DNA of 64,000 nt from Xanthomonas sp. DAR 35659 (GCF_041242975.1 NZ_CP162488.1:4640001-4704000), one strand, 5' to 3'; counted from the stretch's first letter, positions 41,391-49,766 are shown. Program-made: numbers and translations. Notes: generated by a model not told the origin, from the sequence alone.

Positions 41391-41900
41391 GCAACAGCCC
41401 TTTTCCCATTGGGAGAGGGGTTGGGGTGAGGGTCTGGCGCGAAAGCGTCTCGCGAAGGTTGGGATGCGCAGGCTACGCCCGTACCCTCATCCGCCCCTGC
41501 GGGGCACCTTCTCCCGACGGGAGAAGGAACAGCGTGAGCCCCTCTCCCATCGGGAGAGGGGTTGGGGTGAGGGTCCGGCGCGAAAGCGTCTCGCGAAGTT
41601 TGAGATGCACGAGGCTGCGCCCGTACCCTAATCCGCCCCTTCGGGGCACCCTCTCCCAACGGGAGAAGGAACAGCGTGAGCCCCTCTCCCACCGGGAGAG
41701 GGGTTGGGGTGAGGGTCTGGCGCGAAAGCGTCTCGCGAAGGTTGGGATGCGCAGGCTACGCCCGTACCCTCATCCGCCCCTGCGGGGCACCTTCTCCCGA
41801 CGGGAGAAGGAACAGCGTGAGCCCCTCTCCCATCGGGAGAGGGGTTGGGGTGAGGGTCCGGCGCGCAGCATCTCGCGAAGTTTGGGTGCGACGTAAGCGC
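41391..41900. repeat. Tandem array of 141/142-bp units
   Basis: Four copies of a unit starting GGGAGAGGGGTTGGGG begin at 41411, 41552, 41694 and 41835, spaced 141, 142 and 141 bases. Each unit contains two hairpin-forming palindromes (CCTCTCCC-ATC-GGGAGAGG and CTTCTCCC-GAC-GGGAGAAG). Units 1 and 3 are identical over their length, and unit 2 differs in about ten positions; unit 4 is truncated. No gene lies within; the array fills the whole spacer between the regulator stop and the next gene. Confidence 0.9.
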
Positions 41901-42278
41901 TTACGCCAACAGTTTTTCCAGCTCGTCGCGCGGAGTGTGCGCGTGGTTCTTGGCCAGTTCCGACACCACCCGCTTCTGGACTTCCTTGTGCAGCAACGGC
42001 CGCAGCTGGCCGAGGGTCTGCGGATCGGCGACCAGCACCAGATGCTCGAAGTCGCTGCGCAGCGCGCCCTGGTACAACCGCTCGGCGAGCTGACGGACGA
42101 AGCCGGCCTCGTCCATCGTCATCGGCCGGTCGCCGTCCTCCACGCCCTCGATCGGCGTGGGGGTCAGCACCTCGGTCTGCTCCAGCAATGTGGTCTCGCC
42201 GGCCAGCGTGCTGCGGAACACGCGCGCGCTGACACGATCGGCGACGACCACCAGGGTGTTGTCGGGAAGCTTGCTCAT
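41901..42278 (-). CDS. Host attachment protein-like (Host_attach family)
   Basis: The 125-residue protein starts MSKLPDNTLVVVADRVSARVF, with FVRQLAERLYQGALRSDFEHL and LVLVADPQTLGQLRPLLH later, the pattern of bacterial host-attachment/baeRF-like proteins that resemble release factor eRF1. They are soluble stress-linked proteins of unsettled role; the name comes from an Agrobacterium study. It stands alone, ending at the repeat array. Confidence 0.85.
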   Translation of the reverse strand: MSKLPDNTLVVVADRVSARVFRSTLAGETTLLEQTEVLTPTPIEGVEDGDRPMTMDEAGFVRQLAERLYQGALRSDFEHLVLVADPQTLGQLRPLLHKEVQKRVVSELAKNHAHTPRDELEKLLA

Positions 42279-42421
42279 CGGTTCTCCTAGCGAAGGTACG
42301 GCGCAGACACCGACGGCGCCCGCGTGTTCCGCAGTCTAGGAAGCGATTCGTGAGGATCGCGAGCACGGAACGTTCGCCATGCGTTCACGCCGCGAGGCCG
42401 CACGCGCCGCAAGCCCTGCGC

Positions 42422-42835
42422 TCAGTCGTCGATGCGCTGTCCGTCGCCGCTGGGCACGGTGCTGTGGTAGCGGCCGCTGCGCGTGTCCAGCACCCGGTTG
42501 GGGCCGACCTGGACCGCGCCGGGAATGAGGCGGCCGCCGCGGTCGTACACCTTGGCCGGCGTCGGCGTCGTAGCGGGCGCCGTCGTGGCCGGTGCGAGCG
42601 AGGCTGGGCGCGATGGTCCCTGCTGCGGAATCGGTGCAGGTTGCGCGCGCTGGCCCAATCCGCTGGGGATTGGCGCGGCCGACGACGGCGGCGCGGATGC
42701 AGGCGAGGGGACCGGTTTGAGGCTGGTGGCCTGACGCGTGGCGGTGGGCGATTGCGGCGCCGGCTGAATTCCCTGCGCGGCCAGCATCGGGCTTGCGGCG
42801 CATAGCGCGAGCAGCCAAAGACGGGATCTCGACAT
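42422..42835 (-). CDS. Secreted Ala/Pro-rich hypothetical protein
   Basis: The 137-residue protein has a signal peptide (RLWLLALCAASPMLA), then about 75 residues of Ala, Pro, Thr and Ser with no secondary structure. A short ordered end (VYDRGGRLIPGAVQVGPNRV followed by RSGRYHSTVPSGDGQRIDD) may be the functional part. No family was recognised. The frame is probably real because of the signal peptide and the ordered tail. Confidence 0.6.
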   Translation of the reverse strand: MSRSRLWLLALCAASPMLAAQGIQPAPQSPTATRQATSLKPVPSPASAPPSSAAPIPSGLGQRAQPAPIPQQGPSRPASLAPATTAPATTPTPAKVYDRGGRLIPGAVQVGPNRVLDTRSGRYHSTVPSGDGQRIDD

Positions 42836-42970
42836 AGCGACGCGCCCTGCACTTCGGAGGCGTCCAGCCTAGCGCGCGGCGCCTGCGCAGCGGGTGAACG
42901 CCGCGGCTTGATCGCTGCCGCGCCGCCCTCATAGTTCAAGGACCTTCTTCGACGCGAAAGGCGCCCCGCC

Positions 42971-43435
42971 ATGAGCCGATTCGACCTCACGCCCCCCACC
43001 GCGTCCGAACGCGAACGCCTGATCGCCGGGCTCGATGCCGAAGAGCGGCGGGTGCTGCTGCAGCACGGCACCGAAGCGCCGTTCTGCGGCGTGTTCTTGG
43101 ACAACAAGCTGGAGGGCGTCTACACCTGCCGGCTGTGCGGGCTGCCGCTGTTCCGTTCCAGCGCCAAGTTCGATTCGGGCACCGGCTGGCCCAGCTTCTT
43201 CGCGCCCTACCATCCGGCGCACGTGCGCGAGATCCGCGACACCAGCCACGGCATGATCCGCACCGAGATCGTCTGCGCACGCTGCGACAGCCATCTTGGC
43301 CACGTGTTCCCGGACGGCCCGCCGCCCAGCGGCGAACGCCACTGCCTGAATTCGGTGTCGCTGCAGTTCACCGAGCAAGGCCAGGCCCTGCCCAATCCGC
43401 TGCGGCGCCAGGGCGGCGACACCGAACCGGCCTGA
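42971..43435 (+). CDS. msrB: Peptide-methionine (R)-S-oxide reductase
   Basis: The 154-residue enzyme reduces the R form of methionine sulfoxide in proteins. It has two zinc-binding Cys pairs (CRLCGLPLF and CARCDSHLGHVF), the substrate motif SGTGWPSFF, and the catalytic Cys in ERHCLNSVSLQF. The resolving Cys position is filled by C in EAPFCGVF, so the usual Trx-linked cycle is possible. It stands alone after a divergent secreted protein gene. Confidence 0.95.
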   Translation: MSRFDLTPPTASERERLIAGLDAEERRVLLQHGTEAPFCGVFLDNKLEGVYTCRLCGLPLFRSSAKFDSGTGWPSFFAPYHPAHVREIRDTSHGMIRTEIVCARCDSHLGHVFPDGPPPSGERHCLNSVSLQFTEQGQALPNPLRRQGGDTEPA

Positions 43436-44012
43436 CCGGCGGCGCGCTTCCGCAGCAAGGCGGAAGCCCCGGGGCAGACAGTGGCCGCATGCCGCTTCCG
43501 CCGCCAATGCCGGCGCGCGCTGCACTCCGCACCGGGCACTGACGGGGCCACCGTCCGCTGCGCCCGCGCCGACCATCGGCGCAACCGCGCAAGCCAGCGC
43601 CTTGCGTGTGCAATCGCGGCGTCGGCGCCATGCCACCATGACGCCGACGCGATCCCAGCGTGGCGCTGCTGCGCATGGTCGCAGCCGGATGCGGCAGGTC
43701 GTTGCGGAAGACAGCACGACGGATGCGCCCGCCATGGGCGTTCGCTGCGCGGCACGTGTCCCGGACAGTCGCGCGATCGCGTCACCCTGCGTACTCACGA
43801 CCCGCCTGGGGTCGTTCCCACGCACATCGCGGCGCAACATGGCGGCGGCGCGTACGGCGCCAGGACGCCATCCGCACGCCAGCGTACGTTGGGGCCATGG
43901 CGCCTTCACAGGGCTTGCGCCGTTCACGCAACCATAACGCCACCGCCTTCAGAAAGCCGCCGCCGCGCCGAAATGGTGGTATCCCCGTTCCGGCTCGCAG
44001 GCTGCTTCCGCC
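43436..44012. other. Long intergenic region before motA
   Basis: About 577 bases with no credible gene on either strand. Frames that span it are poor in Leu, full of Arg/His and overlap motA in the wrong register. No REP, GGGAATG or other repeat of this window is present, unlike most spacers of this length. No good sigma-28 or sigma-54 promoter for motA was found. It may hold an undetected small RNA or decayed sequence. Confidence 0.55.
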
Positions 44013-44867
44013 ATGCTCATCATCGTTGGCTTCCTTGTCGTCATCATCAGCGTGGTCGGCGGCTACGTGCTCTCGCACGGCAAGCTCGGCGCGCTGTGGC
44101 AGCCCTACGAGCTGATGATCATCGGCGGCGCGGCGCTGGGCGCGTTCCTGGTCAGCACCCCCGGCAAGATCGTCAAGGCCACCCTCGCCGACGTCGCCGG
44201 CGTGTTCAAGGGCCCGAAGTACAAGTCCGACGACTACCGCTCCACCCTGACCCTGATCTACGAACTGTTGAACAAGGCGCGGCGCGACGGCTTCATGGCG
44301 CTGGAAGACCACGTGGAGAAGCCGGCCGAGAGCGCGATCTTCGGCACCTATCCGAAGGTGCTGGCCGATCACCACCTGCTCGACTTCATCACCGACTGCC
44401 TGCGCCTGATGATCGGCAGCAACATCGAGCCGCACGAACTGGAACCGCTGCTGGAACTGGAGCTGGAGAAGCACCACCACGAGGCGATGGCGCCGGCGCA
44501 TGCGCTGAGCAAGGTGTCCGACGGCCTGCCCGGCTTCGGCATCGTCGCCGCGGTGCTGGGCATCGTGATCACCATGGGCTCGATCGGCGGGCCGATCGAG
44601 GAGATCGGCCACCACGTCGGCGCCGCGCTGGTCGGCACCTTCCTCGGCATCCTGCTCGCCTATGGTTTCGTCGCGCCGCTGGCGGCGGCGATGGAAGCGC
44701 GCGCCGAACAGGACAGCCGCATCTTCGAATCGGTGAAGACCGCGCTGCTGGCCTGCCTGCGCGGCTACAACCCGAAGATCGCGCTGGAGTTCGCGCGCAA
44801 GACCCTGCCGAGCGACGTGCGGCCGAGCTTCGCCGACTTCGAGACGCATCTGAAGACGATCAAGTAG
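44013..44867 (+). CDS. motA: Flagellar stator protein MotA
   Basis: The 284-residue membrane protein has four helices in the MotA layout: two at the start (LIIVGFLVVIISVVGGYVLSH, shown in part, and ELMIIGGAALGAFLV), a charged cytoplasmic loop of about 120 residues, and two near the end (DGLPGFGIVAAVLGIVITMG). It has Pro in the helix 3 and 4 region needed for torque. With MotB it forms the proton channel around the flagellar motor. The two genes are eight bases apart. Confidence 0.95.
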   Translation: MLIIVGFLVVIISVVGGYVLSHGKLGALWQPYELMIIGGAALGAFLVSTPGKIVKATLADVAGVFKGPKYKSDDYRSTLTLIYELLNKARRDGFMALEDHVEKPAESAIFGTYPKVLADHHLLDFITDCLRLMIGSNIEPHELEPLLELELEKHHHEAMAPAHALSKVSDGLPGFGIVAAVLGIVITMGSIGGPIEEIGHHVGAALVGTFLGILLAYGFVAPLAAAMEARAEQDSRIFESVKTALLACLRGYNPKIALEFARKTLPSDVRPSFADFETHLKTIK

Positions 44868-44874
44868 CGCCGCC

Positions 44875-46131
44875 ATGCCCGAGACCAAACCCACTGTCGT
44901 CATTCGCCGGGTCAAGAAGATCCAGGGCGGCGGCCACCACGGCGGCGCCTGGAAGGTCGCCTTCGCCGATTTCGTGACCGCGATGATGGCGTTCTTCCTG
45001 GTGCTGTGGCTGGTCGCGGCCACCACCAAGGAACAGCGCATGGCGATCTCGGAGTACTTCCGCAATCCCAGCCCGCTGGAAGGCAAGAGCCCGGCGCCGA
45101 GCCCCGGCATGGCCGGCCCCGGCGGCGCCAGCACCTCGATGATCAAGCTCGGCGGTTCCGGCGACATCCAGCGCGGCGACAACAAGGATCCGTTCGGCAG
45201 CAAGAGCCTCATCGGCGAGGAACAGGACAAGGCGACCGAGCGCGAGAAGGAGAAGCAGCGCCTGGAAACGCTGATGCAGGACCTCAAGGAAGCGATCGAC
45301 AAGAGCCAGGCGCTGGAGCCGTTCAAGGACCAGTTGCTGCTGGACCTGACCCCGGACGGCCTGCGCATCCAGATCGTGGACAAGGAGAACCGGCCGATGT
45401 TCGATCTGGGCAGCGCCGCGCTCAAACCGTACACGCGCGACATCCTCCACGAGCTGGCCGGCTTCATCAACGAAGTGCCCAACCACATCAGCATCACCGG
45501 CCACACCGACGTCACCCAGTACAGCGCCAAGAACGGCTACAGCAACTGGGAACTGAGCGCGGACCGCGCCAACGCGGCGCGGCGCGAACTGGTGGCCGGC
45601 GGCATGAGCGAGGACAAGGTCTCGCGCGTGGTCGGCCTGTCCTCCTCGGTGCTGTTCGACAAGCAGGCGCCGGATAGCCCGATCAATCGCCGCATCAGCG
45701 TGGTGGTGATGACCAAGGACGCCGAGGACGCGGCGCTGGTCGGCAGCGGCCATGCCGTGGCGCTGGGCGCGCCGCAGCCCGACGCCGACACCAAGGTGCC
45801 GGACCTGAGCGCGGTGGCGGCCGCGGCGGTACCCGCGTCGGCGACTGCGCCAGCGCCGGCGAAAGCCACGGCGCCTGCCGCCACCGACAGCGCTGCCGCT
45901 GCCGCGCCGGCAGCGAATGCGGCCAAGCCGGCGACGGTGACCATCGCGCCGCCACGCACCACCTCGCCGGAAGCGGCGGCCGATGCCGCCCGCGAAGCGA
46001 TCCGCGCGGTCAACAGCGTCACCGGCGGCAAACCACGCAGCACGGCAGCGGCAGCGCCCGCGCCCGCGGCCGCACCAGCGAGCACGAGTGCCGGGGTGAC
46101 GGCGGCGGCCGAAGGCCCGGCGCGACGCTGA
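44875..46131 (+). CDS. motB: Flagellar stator protein MotB
   Basis: The 418-residue protein has one membrane helix with the proton-carrying Asp32 (AFADFVTAMMAFFLVLWLV), a plug and linker, and an OmpA-like peptidoglycan-binding domain (about 145-285, with SITGHTD and NWELSADRANAARREL). The last 130 residues are an Ala/Pro-rich tail not needed in other MotB proteins, and their final part is inside a 100-base tandem duplication that continues past the stop codon. The tail is thus a likely recent extension of unknown use. Confidence 0.94.
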   Translation: MPETKPTVVIRRVKKIQGGGHHGGAWKVAFADFVTAMMAFFLVLWLVAATTKEQRMAISEYFRNPSPLEGKSPAPSPGMAGPGGASTSMIKLGGSGDIQRGDNKDPFGSKSLIGEEQDKATEREKEKQRLETLMQDLKEAIDKSQALEPFKDQLLLDLTPDGLRIQIVDKENRPMFDLGSAALKPYTRDILHELAGFINEVPNHISITGHTDVTQYSAKNGYSNWELSADRANAARRELVAGGMSEDKVSRVVGLSSSVLFDKQAPDSPINRRISVVVMTKDAEDAALVGSGHAVALGAPQPDADTKVPDLSAVAAAAVPASATAPAPAKATAPAATDSAAAAAPAANAAKPATVTIAPPRTTSPEAAADAAREAIRAVNSVTGGKPRSTAAAAPAPAAAPASTSAGVTAAAEGPARR

Positions 46132-46260
46132 TCGCGCCAGGCCCGGCGACGCGTGCCTGCCGACAGTGGCCGCGCCGGCGAGCGCGAGTGACGGCGTCAC
46201 GGCGGCGGCCGAAGGTTCGGCGCGACGCTCGCGCCAGGCCCGGCGACGCGTAACTGCCTG
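46081..46260 (+). repeat. Imperfect 100-bp tandem duplication at the motB 3' end
   Basis: The bases from 46081 recur 100 bases later, both containing GACGGCGGCGGCCGAAGG-like and CGCCAGGCCCGGCGACGCGT segments. The repeat spans the last coding bases of motB and the following spacer. Copy 1 has an extra GAT/TGA triplet that supplies the motB stop codon; copy 2 lacks it. Confidence 0.8.
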
Positions 46261-46386
46261 CAGTGGCGCGGACCGTCGCGGCGCGAGCGTCCGGCCACAC
46301 GCCGCGCATTGCCGGCGGCGGACCTGGCGCGGACGCCGATGCCGCGTGCCCTTCGCCACCTAGACATCATCGCGCCGCCGCTCCGC

Positions 46387-47223
46387 TCATCGCGGCAGCG
46401 GTTGTGCCACGCCTTGCGCGATCGCTTGCTGGACGATGCGGTCGAGGTCGCGTCGCAACACCACATTGGCGGCCTGCTGGCGTTGCGCCAGCGCCCCCTG
46501 GCGTTGGGCGAAGTCTTCCTGCTGCTCGGCGAACGCGGCCTGGCGTTCGCCCAACGCCGCCATCTGCTGCGCATAGTCGGCACAGGCCGCGTCGCGACCC
46601 GCGGTGGCTGCCGCACCCTGGGCGCCGCCATCGGCTTGCCGGGCGCGCTCCCGCGCCAGCCTGGCGTCCTCCCTGGCCAGACTGGCCTGGCGGCGCGCGA
46701 GTTCGCCCTGCTGCGCGCCGAGTTCGCCCTGGCGCCGGCCCAGCAATCCCTGCTGTTCACCGAGCGCCGCCTGTTGCCGCCCCAGCGCCTCGACCGGGGC
46801 GTGGGCGGCCTTCATCTGCCGGATGGTGGCCGCATCGCGCACCACGTAGCGCTTGTCGTCCCGACGGATCCACCACAGCGTCTCCTCGCCGCGCCGCACG
46901 CGCCGCGCCTCGCGCAGGTCATCGCTGCTGCCGTACACGGTGGCGTTTCCCGCTTCCAGCAGCACCGAGGCATTGCGGAGATCGTCGGACACGGTGGTGA
47001 TGCTGGACACCGTCGTGCGCGGCGCGCCGGTGGCTGGCGTGGGCGGCAATAGTGCCGGCGGCGGCGCGGGTGCCGCCGGGATTGCCGGTTCGGCCGGTTC
47101 GGCGATCGCCGGCACCGCCTCCTGCGCGTGCACGCGTCCGCTCGGAAGCGCGGCGACAGCGGCGCCGGCCAGGACCAGCATGGCGGCGCCGCGGCGCCAG
47201 AGCGTGAAGTTCGGGTACGGCAT
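46387..47223 (-). CDS. Secreted coiled-coil protein of unknown function
   Basis: The 278-residue protein has a signal peptide (MLVLAGAAVAALPSGRVHA), a Pro/Ala-rich linker, a small ordered domain (LRNASVLLEAGNATVYGSSD to ETLWWIRRDDKRYVVRD), then a long helix with Gln/Ala/Arg repeats (GRRQGELGAQQGELARRQA) that looks like a coiled coil. Segments of this kind occur in envelope proteins linked to BlaR1/BlaI-type regulation, an uncertain recollection. The large inverted repeat in the upstream spacer would suit such control. A periplasmic, perhaps peptidoglycan-related, role is a guess. Confidence 0.72.
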   Translation of the reverse strand: MPYPNFTLWRRGAAMLVLAGAAVAALPSGRVHAQEAVPAIAEPAEPAIPAAPAPPPALLPPTPATGAPRTTVSSITTVSDDLRNASVLLEAGNATVYGSSDDLREARRVRRGEETLWWIRRDDKRYVVRDAATIRQMKAAHAPVEALGRQQAALGEQQGLLGRRQGELGAQQGELARRQASLAREDARLARERARQADGGAQGAAATAGRDAACADYAQQMAALGERQAAFAEQQEDFAQRQGALAQRQQAANVVLRRDLDRIVQQAIAQGVAQPLPR

Positions 47224-47392
47224 GACGCGTCTCCTTGGGAGCGGAATGAGGAGCGAAGCTCGGCCTCGCTGTCGGCCTTCGCCCGTCTGCGCCGCATCGC
47301 ATTGGCGGCGCAGACGCGGGGCCGCCGCGATACACGGCCCGCGCGTCGCGCTACGGCGGCGATGGGCTGCGTTTCACGGTACGACAACTGCG

Positions 47393-47438
47393 TGACGACA
47401 GACGTAGTCAAACTACGAATTGACTACAACTGTCGTCA
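47393..47438. promoter_or_regulatory. Large inverted repeat, BlaI/MecI-type operator candidate
   Basis: Two 19-base arms match at 17 positions when one is inverted, separated by eight bases. Each arm holds a 16-base box, GACGACAGACGTAGTC and GACTACAACTGTCGTC, close to the GACTACANNTGTAGTC pattern of BlaI-like repressors. Each arm also supplies an outward-facing TTGACT hexamer, so a repressor bound here could block divergent promoters for the coiled-coil gene and the gene at 47505. No good -10 box was found at the right distance. Confidence 0.6.
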
Positions 47439-47504
47439 AGCCTGTCGAAAGTCATGCACCGCGGTGCCGCTTACAATGGCCGTCAATCCGAGAACGAGAC
47501 GACC

Positions 47505-48029
47505 GTGTCCAAGCATTCCAAAGCCAAGCGCGACAAGCGCAAGAAGCAGCAGCCCAAGCGCGCCTTCGCCCGACTGGGCCGCGATCAGCCGATCGCCAAC
47601 CACGCCGTGCTGCAGAACGACAGCGGCCGCGTCCTGGCCGCGATCGGCCTGCAAGGCACCGAATGGCTGCTGTCGGTCGGCGGCCAGACCATGGGCAACG
47701 CCGACAACCCGGTGCCGATGCTGGCGATGCTCAAGCATCTGGCCAACGTGCAGGAGCAGGAAGGCAACACCATCACCCTGGACTATTCGACCCAGTTGCA
47801 GCAGATGATCGACGACCTGGCGGCCGATGAAGGCAAGACCGCGGCCGAGTATCTGGACGATCTGGTCGCCGAGTTCGCCGAGGCCGACGCGCCGGCCAGC
47901 GACGACGACCAGGCCGAGGACGGCGCACGCCCCGACGCGGACGCGGCCAGCGACGCGGCGCCTGCGGCAGCCACGGAAGCCGAGGCCAAGGCGGACACCG
48001 ACGCCGACGGCGAACACAAGCCGGCCTGA
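47505..48029 (+). CDS. Conserved hypothetical protein with acidic tail
   Basis: The 174-residue protein starts with a very basic stretch (KHSKAKRDKRKKQQPKR), continues with an ordered alpha/beta part (VLAAIGLQGTEWLLSVGGQ and MLAMLKHLANVQEQEGNTI), and ends in an Asp/Glu/Ala-rich tail. GTG 47505 is used as start; the in-frame ATG at 47454 would add 17 residues that read into the operator region. The function is unknown; the basic head suggests nucleic-acid binding. Confidence 0.72.
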   Translation: MSKHSKAKRDKRKKQQPKRAFARLGRDQPIANHAVLQNDSGRVLAAIGLQGTEWLLSVGGQTMGNADNPVPMLAMLKHLANVQEQEGNTITLDYSTQLQQMIDDLAADEGKTAAEYLDDLVAEFAEADAPASDDDQAEDGARPDADAASDAAPAAATEAEAKADTDADGEHKPA

Positions 48030-48037
48030 CCGGCGCG

Positions 48038-48322
48038 ATGGCGGTCTACATCGACGACGCGGTGCATCCCTGGCGCGGCCAGCGCTGGGGGCATCTGCTC
48101 GGCGATACGCTGGACGAACTGCATGCGATGGCGGCGCAGTTGGGCATTCCCCGCCGCGCCTTCCAGAACAAGCTCAGCGGCGCGCACTACGACGTGCCCG
48201 CCGCGCTGCGCGCCGAAGCGATTCGCCTCGGCGCGGTGCCGGTGTCGCGGCATACCGATCGCGCGTTGATGAAGGCGCTGATCCGCCAGGCGCGTGCGCA
48301 AGCGCGTGGGGAAGCGGGTTGA
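48038..48322 (+). CDS. DUF4031 family protein
   Basis: The 94-residue protein matches DUF4031: MAVYIDDAVHPWRGQRWGHL and HMMADT-like ELHAMAAQLGIPRRAFQNK with HYDVPAALRAEAIRLGA. The family is small, soluble and without known function; conserved Asp, Trp and His suggest an enzyme or binding role. It follows the preceding gene by eight bases and is likely co-transcribed. Confidence 0.85.
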   Translation: MAVYIDDAVHPWRGQRWGHLLGDTLDELHAMAAQLGIPRRAFQNKLSGAHYDVPAALRAEAIRLGAVPVSRHTDRALMKALIRQARAQARGEAG

Positions 48323-48649
48323 ACCGGTGGAGGGAGCTTCGGCTGCCGCGCAGTCGCTGTGCTAGGGGCGTTTTTCCGATGGGTTTTCGGCCCCCCCGGC
48401 GCCGTCGTGGGCGGGGCGGGTTTTCCGACGCCGATCGTCGCGACTGAAGTCGCTCCCACAGCGGGCTGCGTATGCTTGGCTGATGCGGTGTAGGCGGGGT
48501 TTCGGCCTCAGCATTTACCGAAGCCGGTGCAGGCCGGGATGCCTTTTGTCGCGGCTGAAGCCGCTCCTACAGGAGCCGCGGAGCGCGATGCGCGCTGTTT
48601 GTAGGAGCGGCTTCAGCCGCGACAGGCTGCATGCCCGCCGGAATCGCAG
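48323..48649. repeat. Intergenic region with REP arms in tail-to-tail order
   Basis: A diverged reverse arm (GCGACTGAAGTCGC) lies at 48436-48460. A reverse arm at 48548-48571 then precedes a forward arm at 48600-48624, the opposite order from all other complete pairs in the window. The element still pairs into a hairpin and sits between convergent genes. No gene seen. Confidence 0.85.
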
Positions 48650-49195
48650 CTAGAACGGATCGCTGCCCGGGCGCAGGTCGATGCCCAGGATCGCCGCCAG
48701 GCGCTGCATGTCCTCGTCGTCGCGGCTGAGCGCCATCCAGCCGGCGCGGTCGTCGCTGCCGGTGTCCCAGCACCACAGGCTGTAGCCGTGTTCGCGCAGG
48801 CGGTCGTAGGCCACGCCCAGCAGCGAGGCGGTGTCGTGGGCGTCGAGGAAGTCCTCGTCGTCGAGGTCGCCGCCCCAGTCGATGCGCAGGTTCCAGCGCG
48901 CGGCCAGTTCGTCGATCGCGGCGATCAGCGCTTCGCGGTCGCGGCCGTCGACGTGGAAGCCGGAACTCCAGTCGATGGCGTCCTTCAGCGTCCATAGCCA
49001 GCCGTCGCCCTCGCCGTCCGCCTCGCCCGCGGCCTCGCGGTAGGCGTTGAACTGGCGCAGCGCGGTCTCCTCGTCGCCGGGGTTGATCAGCAGCAGCAGA
49101 TTCCAGATCAGGCCCTGCTGGGTGTCCGGATCGTCCTCGTCGAGGTCGGCACCGAGGTCGTCGGGCTCGTCGTAGTCGGCGCTGTTGTCGGGCAT
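48650..49195 (-). CDS. Acidic hypothetical protein, DUF6630-like
   Basis: The 181-residue protein opens with a run of Asp/Glu (NSADYDEPDDLGADLDEDD) followed by an ordered domain with WTLKDAIDWSSGFHVDGRD and YSLWCWDTGSDDRAGWMAL. The last segment recalls the DUF6630 family, an uncertain assignment. No signal peptide or membrane helix. It stands alone, ending at REP arms. Function unknown. Confidence 0.68.
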   Translation of the reverse strand: MPDNSADYDEPDDLGADLDEDDPDTQQGLIWNLLLLINPGDEETALRQFNAYREAAGEADGEGDGWLWTLKDAIDWSSGFHVDGRDREALIAAIDELAARWNLRIDWGGDLDDEDFLDAHDTASLLGVAYDRLREHGYSLWCWDTGSDDRAGWMALSRDDEDMQRLAAILGIDLRPGSDPF

Positions 49196-49343
49196 GGCGG
49201 CGGTTCGGGACAGGGCGGGACGCGCAGTGTGCCGCGCCGGGCGCGGCGACGCCAAGCGCGGCGACGCTCGGCAAGGGCGCCGCGGGCGTTTATCCTGCGC
49301 CCCCGGAAGACGGCGCTGTCCGCCGCCACGCGAATCCACGACC

Positions 49344-49586
49344 ATGAGCGATACCCCTCCCGACCACCTGGCGATCAGCCCGCAGAGCCCGTTCCACGAT
49401 GCCGAGGCGCTGGCGCGCGGCGTCGGCATCCGCTTCAACGGCGTGGAGCGCGACAACGTGGAGGAATACTCGATCAGCGAAGGCTGGATCCGCGTGCAGG
49501 TCGGCAAGGCCCGCGACCGCCGCGGCAATCCGATGACGATGAAGATCAACGGTACCGTCGAGGCGTACTACCTCAAGACCAACTGA
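49344..49586 (+). CDS. DUF3297 family protein
   Basis: The 80-residue protein is nearly all conserved family sequence: PDHLAISPQSPFHDAEALAR, GIRFNGVERDNVEEYSISEG and MTMKINGTVEAYYLK. DUF3297 proteins are small, common in proteobacteria and of unknown role. The ATG at 49344 is the family start. It is divergent from the acidic protein gene by 148 bases. Confidence 0.87.
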   Translation: MSDTPPDHLAISPQSPFHDAEALARGVGIRFNGVERDNVEEYSISEGWIRVQVGKARDRRGNPMTMKINGTVEAYYLKTN

Positions 49587-49766
49587 TCGCCCGGGCACGG
49601 CCAACGCCGCAGCCCGCGCGCGGCGCTCTTGCCGCGCGACCAATGGCTGGCCATGCCCACCACGGCAGCGGGCGGAACAGCCCACGCATGGCGCTCCCGA
49701 GCCGCTGCGGCGAGCAATCGAGGACCGGCCACGACGGACCAGCGATCCCGCGATGGCGCCGACGGC

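Noticed and set aside
41391..41900. CRISPR array
   Set aside because: Units are 141-142 bases and nearly the same throughout, with no short repeat plus unique spacer pattern and no cas gene.
41213..42290. Protein frames across the tandem array
   Set aside because: They are translations of the palindromic repeat and restart with each unit; no ribosome binding site or family match.
43780..43860. Cyclic-di-GMP (GEMM) riboswitch before motA
   Set aside because: Some short conserved-looking stretches occur but the core loop sequences and helices are not present.
43900..44012. Sigma-28 or sigma-54 promoter for motA
   Set aside because: A GCCGAAAT near 43968 resembles a sigma-28 -10 box but has no TAAA at the right distance, and no GG-N10-GC element was found.
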